From positions 2,542,001 through 2,606,000 of the forward strand of contig NZ_CP095397.1 of the NCBI RefSeq assembly GCF_023008545.1: DNA of 64,000 nt. Direction: 5' to 3'. This DNA comes from Natribaculum luteum. GTDB lineage: Archaea > Halobacteriota > Halobacteria > Halobacteriales > Natrialbaceae. Shown one piece after another: positions 1 through 7,762 of this stretch. The notes beneath the pieces were generated by a model. It ran no database searches, had not been told where the DNA came from, and was given only the letters and a program-made list of their open reading frames with translations. Each line of letters opens with the position of its first letter. Positions within the stretch are counted from its first letter, which is position 1. Made by a program: the position numbers and the translations under genes.

Positions 1-1
1 A

Positions 2-430
2 ATTCCGCTTCACTACGTCGACCTGCGGACGTTCTGTTACGCGACCGAGGACGAGAAACGCGTCGAGGAGGCGCTTCGAACCTTCCTGCCGGAGGAGTTC
101 GAGATCGACCGCGTCGAGACCGAGGGCCACTACGGCGATCGCATCCTCGTCCTCTCGGCTCGCGTCGAGAACGCCGACGACGTCCGTCACGTCCTCTCGC
201 GGCTCGCCGACCTCGAGGACCTGGATCGATTGCTCGACGAACTCGACGAGCGAGTCACCGAGAATACGGAGCTGTTCTTGCGACTCGACAAACAGGCCGC
301 CTTCGGCGACGAGGTCCGTCTCGGCGACGGCATCACCTTCCGTGCGAAAGTCGAGGCCTATCCCGCAAAGAAGGAGACAGCCGTCGAGAACGCCCGCGAG
401 GTTCTCGAGCGACTGCGAGACGAGGACTGA
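2..430 (+). CDS. COG1325-type RNA-binding protein, 3' part
   Basis: The frame is open from base 2 to a TGA at 428-430, so the 5' end lies outside the window and 142 residues are visible. The text runs from a YVDLRTF segment through KRVEEALRTFLP and GHYGDRILVLSARV to RLGDGITFRAKVEAYPAKK. This resembles the small archaeal COG1325 family (exosome-linked RNA-binding or RNA-folding proteins), recognised from memory of the family pattern. The stop codon forms the first bases of a dispersed palindromic element that follows directly. The role is inferred; no catalytic residues are expected. Confidence 0.7.
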   Translation: MPLHYVDLRTFCYATEDEKRVEEALRTFLPEEFEIDRVETEGHYGDRILVLSARVENADDVRHVLSRLADLEDLDRLLDELDERVTENTELFLRLDKQAAFGDEVRLGDGITFRAKVEAYPAKKETAVENAREVLERLRDED

Positions 431-513
431 TAATGATGGCTGTGACTGGGTGCCGACGCAACCGCAAGACGGTTCGCGGTTGCGACGGTAACGACTCACA
501 GCTATCGTTATGA
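430..513. repeat. Dispersed palindromic element, copy A
   Basis: Imperfect palindrome of about 84 bp. The outer arms are TAATGATGGCTGTGACT and ACTCACAGCTATCGTTA; the inner arms are CGCAACCGC and GCGGTTGCG around AAGACGGTTC. It starts at the stop codon of the upstream gene. Related copies are at 2886-2970, 22461-22546, 36166-36251 and 44072-44147, with a weak one near 53495-53555. It may act as a terminator or RNA hairpin, or be a small non-autonomous mobile unit. Confidence 0.85.
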
Positions 514-644
514 TCACGTCGGTTGGTACCGTTCCGTCGCAGCCGTCGGACGGGCCGCGGGTGCGCCGGTTCCGACATGCAACCGACGGTATCCGCTGAC
601 GCTCGAGCGCGTCGTTTTTTGCCCCTCGCTCTCGAGTCCCGGGT

Positions 645-2366
645 ATGGAAGTCCACGTCGTCGCCGACGATCCGGTTCGCGAGGCCGTCGTCGCCGCCCT
701 CGCAGACGTCGACCTCGAAGTACGTGACGCCGAGCCGACCGACCTCGCCGAGGCCCGTTTTGCCGTCGTGAGCGGCGTCGTCGGCGACGAGACGTTCCGT
801 GTAGCAAACGAGGCCACACGAGCGGGATCGACGCCGTGGGTCGCCGTCGAGATCGGCGGCATCGGCGGCCACTCCCTCCCGGACGTCGACGCCGCAGTCT
901 CTGGGTTCACCGCGGAGACTGGCTGTTTCGAATGTCTTCGAACGCGCGTCGCCTCGACCGTCGACGAACCCACAGAGACGCCACGAGCCGATCGGAGCGC
1001 CGCCCGTCTCGCGGGAGCGATCGCCGGCCGAGAGTGTGTGCGCGTCTTCGCTGGCGAGGAGCCGTCGATCCTCGGGAGCGTCCGGGAGATTCCCCACGCT
1101 CGAAGGCGATTCCTCCCTGTCCCCGGCTGTTCGTGTGACGACGGCCGGGACCGATCTCTCGAGCGCGACGACGACTCGCTCGACCTCGAGGCTGCGGTCG
1201 ACCACGTCGAACTCGCCATCGACGACCGCGTCGGCCTCGTCGCCGATATCGCCGAAGTCGAGTCGTTCCCGGCACCGTACTACCTCGCGACGACGGTCGA
1301 GACGGCGGGCTACAGCGACGCGAGCGCCCCGAAGCAGTCGGCCGGCGTCGACGCCGACTGGAACGCTGCGCTGATGAAAGCCGTCGGCGAAGCCCTCGAG
1401 CGCTACTGCGCGGGCGTCTACCGCGAGGACGATTTCGTCCACACCAGTTACGACGACCTCGAGAACGCCGTCTCACCGACGGATCTCGTCCGTCCCGAAA
1501 ACGCACCGGAGTTCGACCCGACGGCCGAATACCGGTGGGTCGAAGGCGAGAACGTAGAGACTGGCGAGTCGACACATCTGCCCGCGGCCGCGGTGCAGTT
1601 CCCCCAGCCAGGCGAGCGGCTCGTGCCCGCGATCACCACCGGACTCGGCCTCGGCTCGTCGACCGTCGACGCGCTGCTGTCGGGGCTGCTCGAGGTCCTC
1701 GAGCGCGACGCGACGATGCTCGGCTGGTACTCGACGTACGAACCGCTCGGACTGGCCGTCGACGACGAGGCGTTCGCGACGCTCGAGCGCCGTGCCGGAA
1801 GCGAGGGGCTGTCGGTGACGCCGCTTCTGGTCACGCAGGACGTCGACGTACCGGTCGTGGCGGTCGCCATCCACCGGGAAGGCGGCGAGTGGCCACGGTT
1901 CGCGATCGGCTCTGCGGCCGACCTCGACGCCACGGCCGCGGCGCGGTCGGCGCTCGCCGAGGCGATACAGAACTGGATGGAACTGCGGTCGCTGGGCCCC
2001 GACGACGCCGCGGACGCTGGCGGCGAGATCGGCACGTACGCGTCGTTCCCGGACGCAGTCAAATCGTACGTCGACGTCGACGGGACGATCGACGCGGCCG
2101 CCGTCGGCCCCGACGACGTTCCGTCGGGTGCTGACGCACTCGAGGCAGTCGCCACCCGGACGGCCAACGCCGGTCTCACGCCGTACGCCGCTCGACTCAC
2201 GACGCGAGACGTCGAGGCGCTCGGGTTCGAAGCCGTCCGCGTCGTCGTCCCCGGCGCACAGCCGCTTTTCACCGGCGACGCCTTCTTCGGCGAGCGGGCA
2301 CGGACGGTCCCCGACGACCTCGGCTTCGAGCCGCAACTCGAGCGTGCGTTCCACCCGTATCCCTGA
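645..2366 (+). CDS. YcaO-domain protein with cyclodehydratase C-like N-terminus
   Basis: Protein of 573 residues. The first 180 or so look like the leader-binding/E1-like (C protein) part of azole-forming cyclodehydratases: an alternating beta/alpha start, then CFEC near residues 94-97 and CSC near 163-165. The rest is a YcaO ATP-binding domain. Its acidic clusters are visible: KAVGEALERY near 245-255, LLEVLERDATM near 350, and AEAIQNWMELRS near 437. YcaO enzymes use ATP to activate peptide amide bonds, giving azolines or thioamides, and some act with TfuA. The end FHPYP recalls the proline-rich C-terminus of azoline-forming members. No precursor peptide, dehydrogenase or TfuA gene is adjacent, so the substrate is unknown. 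Confidence 0.85.
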   Translation: MEVHVVADDPVREAVVAALADVDLEVRDAEPTDLAEARFAVVSGVVGDETFRVANEATRAGSTPWVAVEIGGIGGHSLPDVDAAVSGFTAETGCFECLRTRVASTVDEPTETPRADRSAARLAGAIAGRECVRVFAGEEPSILGSVREIPHARRRFLPVPGCSCDDGRDRSLERDDDSLDLEAAVDHVELAIDDRVGLVADIAEVESFPAPYYLATTVETAGYSDASAPKQSAGVDADWNAALMKAVGEALERYCAGVYREDDFVHTSYDDLENAVSPTDLVRPENAPEFDPTAEYRWVEGENVETGESTHLPAAAVQFPQPGERLVPAITTGLGLGSSTVDALLSGLLEVLERDATMLGWYSTYEPLGLAVDDEAFATLERRAGSEGLSVTPLLVTQDVDVPVVAVAIHREGGEWPRFAIGSAADLDATAAARSALAEAIQNWMELRSLGPDDAADAGGEIGTYASFPDAVKSYVDVDGTIDAAAVGPDDVPSGADALEAVATRTANAGLTPYAARLTTRDVEALGFEAVRVVVPGAQPLFTGDAFFGERARTVPDDLGFEPQLERAFHPYP

Positions 2367-2383
2367 TAACGTGGAGTCTGCAG

Positions 2384-2788
2384 CTACGACGCGTCCGCGC
2401 TGCCTCGCTGGATCTCGACGCCGTCGTCGGACAGCACCACCGTGACGTACTGTGTGTTCGCGGTAACGGCGACCTCTTCGACGGCCACCTCCTCGTAGTC
2501 GTCGTCGAGTTGGACGACGCGAAGGAGCTGGTCGATGCCGTCGAGACGCTGGAGACTGGCCGTCTGTCCCGGCGTCATCGCGACGCTCTTCTCGTAGGTC
2601 TTGCGATCGCTCCCGCGTTCGTACGCCTCGATGTGGACGTTGTAGTATCGGTCAGCCTCGCTGGTGATCTCGATCGGAATGGGGCTGCGAACGCTCCCCT
2701 CGAAGGGGTTTTGCAGGTTCCCGAGACAGCCGGCGAGACCGACGGCTGTGAGCGTGCCAGCGGAACGAAGTACCGTACGACGGTTCAC
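2384..2788 (-). CDS. TAT-type lipoprotein of unknown function
   Basis: Protein of 134 residues opening with MNRRTVLRSAG, an apolar stretch and the lipobox LAGC with Cys21. It should be exported by the Tat route and lipid-anchored outside the membrane. The mature part is a short beta-rich domain (YYNVHIEAYERG, QYVTVVLSDDGVEIQRG) that resembles small haloarchaeal lipoproteins with an Ig-like fold. It is convergent with the YcaO gene, 17 bases away. No active site is recognisable. Confidence 0.8.
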   Translation of the reverse strand: MNRRTVLRSAGTLTAVGLAGCLGNLQNPFEGSVRSPIPIEITSEADRYYNVHIEAYERGSDRKTYEKSVAMTPGQTASLQRLDGIDQLLRVVQLDDDYEEVAVEEVAVTANTQYVTVVLSDDGVEIQRGSADAS

Positions 2789-2885
2789 ACCCCAATCTCG
2801 TCACCGAACGACCGTAGGTGTTATCCTTTGCCGTGGTCTGCGTCGTCACGACTCGACGAACTCGAGGAGGGACGGTCAGCGGACT

Positions 2886-2970
2886 CATAATGATGGTTGT
2901 GACTGATTGCCGACGCAACCGCAAGACGGTTCGCGGTTGCGGCGGTAACGACTCACAGCCATCGGTATCA
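2886..2970. repeat. Dispersed palindromic element, copy B
   Basis: Near-identical to copy A and in the same orientation: ATAATGATGGTTGTGACT, then CGCAACCGCAAGACGGTTCG and GCGGTTGCGGCGG, ending ACTCACAGCCATCGGTATCA. The last three bases are the complement of the stop codon of the leftward beta-propeller gene, so the element again touches the 3' end of a gene. Confidence 0.85.
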
Positions 2971-4170
2971 CTCGCCGATACGGCGAACGATCGGGCCGTC
3001 CTTGAGGTAGACGGCGGCCGGCGTGACCGCGAGTGACGTCGCCCGGCTGCCGAACTCGAGGTGCCAGCGTTCGGTGCCGTCCGCCCGGTCGAGCGCGTAC
3101 AGCGTTCCGTCAGCCGTACAGTAGACGACGTCGCCGACGACCGCTGGCGTGGTCGCGGCCACCTCGAGGTCGGCGGTCCACTCGGTCGACCCCGAGCGAT
3201 CGATCGCCGCAAGCCCCGCTCCCGTGCCGACGTACGCCGTCCCGTCCGCGACCGCCGGGCTGTTCGCGTACTGCACGTCGAGGTCTACGTGCCAGCGTTC
3301 GTCCCCCGTCGCCCGCTCTACCGCGGAGAGTTTCCCCGGGCTCGAGGACGTCGCGTAGACGGCGTCGTCGCCAACGATCGGCACACCGCCCGCCTCGAAC
3401 GGATCGGTCCGCCAGCGGATCGCCCCGTTTTCCCGCTCGAGTGCGTACAGCCTGTCGCTGCTGCCGACGTAGATCGTCTCGTCGCCCACTGCAGGTGACG
3501 AAAAGAAGTACGTTCCCTCGAGTTCGACGTCGGCGCTCCACCGCTGGTCCCCCGTCGACACCTCGAGCGCGTAGATCGAACCGTCGGTTGCGGTGACGTA
3601 GACGGTCCCGTCGTCGACCACGGGCGACGCGGACACCTCGAACTCCGCCGCGGTCGACCAGCGTTCGTCGCCGGTCTCGCAATCGAACGCGTAACAGGTG
3701 GCGTCGCCGCTGCCGACGAAGACCGTCGACTCGGAGACGGCAGCCGTCGAGTTGATCCACCTGTTCGTCGATGCCGTCCAGCGCGTCTCGCCGTCGGCCG
3801 CGTCGAGCGCGTAGAACGTTCCGTCGCCGACGCCGACGTACACCGTACCGTCGGCGACGACCGGCGACGCACTGCCGTTCCCGAGTGTTGGACCGAGTTC
3901 GACGGACCAGATCAGCGAAGACTCCTCGCCGGGGCCGGTTCCGTCGGGATCGTAGCCGCTGTTTCGCCGGTCGAACTGGTAGGACGGCCAGACGCCCTCG
4001 AGCGAAGCGACCGTCCCGTCGTTCCCGTCGTCGTTCCCGTCGCCGTTCCCGTCGCCGTCTTGACCGTTCTCATCGGGCGATTGCCCGCGTCTCAGCGAGG
4101 AACAGCCGGCGACGGTCGCGACGGCCCCGACTCCCAGCGAACGAAGGACGATCCGTCGACTCGATCGCAT
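2968..4170 (-). CDS. PQQ-like beta-propeller lipoprotein
   Basis: Protein of 400 residues. Start MRSSRRIVLRS is followed by an apolar run and the lipobox VAGC (Cys23); the frame is open further upstream, but this start gives a proper Tat signal. A Gly/Asn/Asp linker follows, then about eight repeats of the form VADGTVYVG...LYALDAADGETRW, the blade signature of PQQ-dependent dehydrogenase and BamB-like propellers. It is expected to be a cell-surface propeller, probably for protein contacts. PQQ binding and enzyme activity cannot be shown from sequence. A similar propeller lies at 38859-40259. Confidence 0.85.
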   Translation of the reverse strand: MRSSRRIVLRSLGVGAVATVAGCSSLRRGQSPDENGQDGDGNGDGNDDGNDGTVASLEGVWPSYQFDRRNSGYDPDGTGPGEESSLIWSVELGPTLGNGSASPVVADGTVYVGVGDGTFYALDAADGETRWTASTNRWINSTAAVSESTVFVGSGDATCYAFDCETGDERWSTAAEFEVSASPVVDDGTVYVTATDGSIYALEVSTGDQRWSADVELEGTYFFSSPAVGDETIYVGSSDRLYALERENGAIRWRTDPFEAGGVPIVGDDAVYATSSSPGKLSAVERATGDERWHVDLDVQYANSPAVADGTAYVGTGAGLAAIDRSGSTEWTADLEVAATTPAVVGDVVYCTADGTLYALDRADGTERWHLEFGSRATSLAVTPAAVYLKDGPIVRRIGE

Positions 4171-4312
4171 TTCGTTTCTACGAATAAAATGTGGATACTT
4201 AACAATTCTGAACGACGACCGGGCGGCGTCGAATCGCCCGACGGACGGGTGACACGGTCGGAACCGACCGGCGAGTTCGCGACGACGATTTCCCCCGGTC
4301 GTCCGACGTCGA

Positions 4313-5815
4313 TCACTCGCCGTTGGGCGAGTAGTTCGGTGCTTCGTCGGTGATGACGACGTCGTGGGCGTGGCCTTCGGCCTGCCCCGCCGAGGAGACG
4401 CGAACGAACTCGGCACGTTCTTTGAACTCGGGGATCGTCGCTGCGCCGACGTAGCCCATGCCCGACTGCATTCCGCCAGCGAGCTGGTGTAGTTCCGACT
4501 GGAGAGTTCCCTTGTACGGCGTCGCCGCCTCGACGCCCTCGGGGACGTACTCTTCGTCGTCTTCGGGTTCGTCCTTGAGGTAGCGGTCGCTGTCGCCTGA
4601 CTTCATCGCGCCGACAGACCCCATGCCGCGGTACTGCTTGTACTTCTTGCCGTTCATCGTGACGACGCGGCCGGGTGCCTCGTCGGTCCCCGCAAAGTAC
4701 GAGCCGAGCATGACGGCGTCTGCTCCCGCCGCGATGGCCTTGATCGCGTCTCCGGAGTATCGGATGCCGCCGTCGGCGATCACGGGCACCTCGTGCTCGC
4801 TCGCGACGTCAGCAACCTGTGCGACAGCCGTGATCTGGGGCATTCCAGCGCCGGAGACGACGCGCGTCGTACAGATCGAGCCCGGACCGATTCCGACCTT
4901 GATCCCGTCGGCGAAGTCGACCAGATCTTCGGCCGCCTCGCGGGTCCCGACGTTGCCGACGACGACGTCCGCGTCGACGGCTTCTTTGATCTCGCGAGCG
5001 CCGTCGATGACGTTCAGGTTGTGCGCGTGTGCGGTGTCGATAAAGAGGACGTCAGCCCCGGCTTCGTCCGCAGCGATCGCGCGCTCGGGTTCGAAGGGGC
5101 TGACGGCAACGCCACAGCGGAGCCGTCCGTCGTCGTCGCGAACCGCTTGCTTGTACTCCCGTCGCTGGAGGATTCCCTGCATCGTCACCAGCCCGACGAG
5201 GAGGTTCTCGTCGTCGACCACCGGGACGCGCTCGATCTTGTGCTCGTACATCAGGTCGAACGCCTCACGGGCGTCGACGTCTTCGGGCGCGGTGATGACC
5301 TCGTCGGTCATCGCCTCGGTGACCGGGTCGTCCTCGTTGACCTCGAGGTGCGGGCGGATGTCCGTACTCGAGATGATGCCGAGCACCTCACCGCGGGTGT
5401 TGACGACGGGCGCGCCACCGACGCCCTCGCGCATCATCATCTCGTCGACTTCCTTGACGGTCATCTCGGGATCGGCCGTGACAACCGAGTCGAACGGAAT
5501 GATAAGTTCGTCGGCACTTTTGACGCGGTCGACCTCCTCGACCATCTGGTCGACGTTCATATTGCGATGGAGAACGCCGAGGCCGCCGTGGCGGGCCATC
5601 GCGATCGCCATCCCGCTCTCGGTGACGGTGTCCATCGCTGCCGAGATGATGGGAAGCGACACGTCGACGTTTTTCGAGACTCGCGAGGAGAGGTCGGCGT
5701 CGTCGGGTTCGACACGGCTCTCTTTCGGCCGCAACAGGACGTCGTCGAACGTCAGTGCCTCCGGTACCTGGAGTTTCGAAGAATAGGGCTCGTGCTCGGG
5801 AACGTCGTTCGCCAT
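4313..5815 (-). CDS. guaB: IMP dehydrogenase
   Basis: Protein of 500 residues starting MANDVPEHEPY. It converts IMP to XMP with NAD, the committed step to guanine nucleotides. Visible are the N-terminal barrel start LTFDDVLLRPKES, a CBS-domain pair near residues 105-225, the loop GIGPGSICTTRVVSG with the catalytic Cys, the phosphate-binding ADGGIRYSGD, and the flap KKYKQYRGMGS. Length and order are typical of archaeal enzymes. The frame continues upstream of the chosen start, but the conserved N-terminus and a T-rich promoter-like box at about 5838-5846 favour base 5815. Confidence 0.96.
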   Translation of the reverse strand: MANDVPEHEPYSSKLQVPEALTFDDVLLRPKESRVEPDDADLSSRVSKNVDVSLPIISAAMDTVTESGMAIAMARHGGLGVLHRNMNVDQMVEEVDRVKSADELIIPFDSVVTADPEMTVKEVDEMMMREGVGGAPVVNTRGEVLGIISSTDIRPHLEVNEDDPVTEAMTDEVITAPEDVDAREAFDLMYEHKIERVPVVDDENLLVGLVTMQGILQRREYKQAVRDDDGRLRCGVAVSPFEPERAIAADEAGADVLFIDTAHAHNLNVIDGAREIKEAVDADVVVGNVGTREAAEDLVDFADGIKVGIGPGSICTTRVVSGAGMPQITAVAQVADVASEHEVPVIADGGIRYSGDAIKAIAAGADAVMLGSYFAGTDEAPGRVVTMNGKKYKQYRGMGSVGAMKSGDSDRYLKDEPEDDEEYVPEGVEAATPYKGTLQSELHQLAGGMQSGMGYVGAATIPEFKERAEFVRVSSAGQAEGHAHDVVITDEAPNYSPNGE

Positions 5816-6148
5816 GTAAACTGTCCGGCACCGCGTGGGAAAAACGTTGCGAGACGTGCCGACTCGTGGCAGAGACTCCCTCGCGCTTCCGTGGCCACCC
5901 ACCCTCGCCCTCCGGTCCGCGTCCGTCCAAACGGTCGTCTCTCGTTTTACTCGAGCGAGTCGTCGTCGACTCAGGTTCGAGTGCGAACAGTACAGTTGAC
6001 GAACGATCACCTGCCACGTCGGTTCCACAATATCGTTTCACAGATTCCGGAATTTGTTCACTACTGTCCAGAGTTGAGCCGCGTTTTTGGGCGTCGTGCG
6101 TCCAGTTCCCACGCAATATTTATTGTCAAACGCATACTCGGAAACGGT
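5816..6148. promoter_or_regulatory. Divergent intergenic region with two promoters
   Basis: 333 bases between guaB and a small rightward gene. On the guaB side, CGTTTTTCC (complement of 5838-5846) sits about 25-30 bases before the start. On the other side, TATTTATTG at about 6117-6125 sits 28 bases before ATG 6149, the spacing of a haloarchaeal leaderless promoter. No RNA gene or coding frame is evident between them. Confidence 0.5.
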
Positions 6149-6346
6149 ATGAGCACTGTGAGTGCCAGTGAGACCCGCACCGTTGGTCAGACGAGTTCCG
6201 ACTCCGTCGCCACGTTTAATTTCGGGAACCTCACATTCACAGTGCAGGGCAATAAACGGTCGATGGATTGGGTCGCACCCCGTCAATCCGTACCGGACCG
6301 TCTCTCCTATCGCCCACCGGCCCCGGGTTACGGCCATCGTCCGTAA
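6149..6346 (+). CDS. Small hypothetical protein (65 aa)
   Basis: ATG at 6149, 28 bases after the TATA-like TTTATT, with the stop at 6344-6346. The protein starts MSTVSASETRTV, has a hydrophobic middle VATFNFGNLTFTVQG, and ends in a basic, proline-rich tail RPPAPGYGHRP. Only three bases separate it from the next ATG, so the two genes are likely co-transcribed. No family is recognised. Promoter spacing and coupling support a real gene more than the protein sequence does. Confidence 0.5.
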   Translation: MSTVSASETRTVGQTSSDSVATFNFGNLTFTVQGNKRSMDWVAPRQSVPDRLSYRPPAPGYGHRP

Positions 6347-6349
6347 CCG

Positions 6350-7240
6350 ATGAGTACGTCACAGCACCCGGTCGCTCTCCGTCTCGAGCGGTTAGTCGGC
6401 GGTGACGCCAGACTGCTCGCGCTCGTGATGGGGCTGCCCCTGGTCGACGGCATCTTCCCCGCGTTGATCCTCGCGGGCGCACTCGACGACCCACTCGGCG
6501 CGTTACAGGTCGGCCTGCTCATCTTCGGCGGGAGCGCCACCGTCGCGGTGATCCTCGCCGACATGAACGGGACGCCCCGCGAGCAGGCGGGCGTCGTCCT
6601 CGCCGTCGGCATCCCGCTGATCGCTGTCGCCGCCGTTCAGGCCGCGCTCGCTCCCGCCATCGCGAGCGTCCTCGACATCGTCGTCTTCGAGCGATTCGCC
6701 GCCATCGTGATCGCCACCGTCGCCGCCAAGACCGCCAGTGCGACGATCGGCGAGTACCTGCCCAGCCCCGCCGTCATCATCACGCTCGGCCTCGTGGCCA
6801 GCCTGGACCCCTCGAGTGCGACCCTGGTCGTCCTCGACGACCCCGCCCTCGTGGCACGCGCCACGCTGGCCGCGGTCGTCGGCGTCGGGTTCGCCCTCTC
6901 GATCGCACTCGCCGGACCCTACCTGCGCGAGTACATGGACATCGACCGCTTCCGCTTCGGAAGCGCCGTCGCGCTGGGTCTACTCCCGCTGTCGCTGCTC
7001 GGGATGCCCTTCGGCAACGCGCCGCTGGCCGTCCTCGCCGTCACCACCCTGTTCGCGTTCGACCCCGACATCGAGGGCCCGCTCGCAGACCGGTTGCACG
7101 TTGACGGCGGGTCGGAGGCTGCGGACTCGAGTGACCGAATCGTCGAACCGGCACTCGAGGTCCACGAAGACGAGGCAGCCGACGAGCCCTACCCAGCCGA
7201 CGACACCACGGACACCTCGGGCAGGGCCCCGTGGCTCTGA
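6350..7240 (+). CDS. Multi-pass membrane protein, DUF5794-like
   Basis: Protein of 296 residues with about seven hydrophobic segments between residues 20 and 235 (for example LLIFGGSATVAVILAD and AVIITLGLVASLDPSS) and an acidic soluble tail of about 60 residues. It resembles a haloarchaeal membrane family that I associate with DUF5794; the number is from memory. No transport motif or catalytic residue stands out. It follows the small gene at 6149 with a three-base gap. Confidence 0.75.
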   Translation: MSTSQHPVALRLERLVGGDARLLALVMGLPLVDGIFPALILAGALDDPLGALQVGLLIFGGSATVAVILADMNGTPREQAGVVLAVGIPLIAVAAVQAALAPAIASVLDIVVFERFAAIVIATVAAKTASATIGEYLPSPAVIITLGLVASLDPSSATLVVLDDPALVARATLAAVVGVGFALSIALAGPYLREYMDIDRFRFGSAVALGLLPLSLLGMPFGNAPLAVLAVTTLFAFDPDIEGPLADRLHVDGGSEAADSSDRIVEPALEVHEDEAADEPYPADDTTDTSGRAPWL

Positions 7241-7285
7241 TCGAATCGAAACCACTTTAGGGCGGATCCCCCAACGAAGTGGTGA

Positions 7286-7460
7286 GGGGTCGTGGCCAAG
7301 CCAGGCATGGCGACTGACTCCAGAGGCAACGCGCCCGGGACGACACTCCAGACTGATATACTGATCGGGCACCTGATCAGTGTCCGTGTGATGACCCTCT
7401 GGAGTTCCGAGGCGCACCGGAGATATCAGTCGATCGGGGGTTCAAATCCCTCCGACCCCA
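7286..7460 (+). tRNA. trnW: tRNA-Trp (CCA) with a 101-nt intron
   Basis: Acceptor arms GGGGTCG (7286-7292) and CGACCCC (7453-7459) pair fully, with discriminator A at 7460. The anticodon stem ACTGA (7313-7317) pairs with TCAGT (7426-7430); the loop CTCCAGA carries anticodon CCA at 7320-7322. The T arm is GGGGG TTCAAAT CCCTC. An intron of about 101 bases, roughly 7325-7425, sits 3' of the anticodon as in other haloarchaea. The mature tRNA is about 74 nt; the 3' CCA is not encoded. Confidence 0.95.
7325..7425 (+). ncRNA. Box C/D guide RNA inside the tRNA-Trp intron
   Basis: The intron has box C GTGATGA (7388-7394), then CCTCTGGAGT (7396-7405), a perfect complement to the exon-intron segment 7317-7326, then a D-like CCGA (7407-7410). 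The fifth base before CCGA pairs with C7320, position 34. A second guide GACTGATAT (7351-7359) before CTGA (7361-7364) pairs with 7423-7431 and places its fifth base on T7426, position 39. This matches the known haloarchaeal intron that directs 2'-O-methylation of C34 and U39. Exact splice sites may shift by one base. Confidence 0.9.
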
Positions 7461-7507
7461 TTTCCTCACCGCGAACAACTCCGTGAGCGGTGCGTAAGTG
7501 ACGAACG

Positions 7508-7565
7508 GGGGATTTGACCAGGAAGCAGTTCGCTGCGACCGCGGTTCAAATTCTTCGGTCCCATT
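7508..7565 (+). other. tRNA 3'-end-like remnant
   Basis: GACCGCGGTTCAAATTC followed by TTCGGTCCCA (about 7538-7564) looks like a degraded copy of the T arm and acceptor end of the tRNA-Trp just upstream. No matching 5' half is seen. It could be a relic attachment site of a lost integrated element or a decayed tRNA. Confidence 0.4.
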
Positions 7566-7762
7566 CTGAGAATGATTGTTTTTTACCAGTTCCGAGAATA
7601 AGCCGCTGTCTGTGCGTCATTCCCACAATGTGACTGTTAAAGTATCATTAGAACTATCTGTGTAGGCAACATGAACCTTGGCTGGAGTCATGGACTTACA
7701 AGAGTTCACGCGTTCCAATGCGCCTGACGACGGTGGCGATGGATTTCAGAAAGAGAACAATC

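Noticed and set aside
333..1442. Long open frames on the strand opposite to the first genes
   Set aside because: They mirror the codon pattern of the YcaO and COG1325 genes, are rich in Arg/Arg runs, and have no recognisable domain. High G+C removes stops from antisense frames.
4793..5990. Open frame on the + strand opposite guaB
   Set aside because: Antisense shadow of the IMP dehydrogenase gene; only the last 66 codons, from ATG 6149, have independent support.
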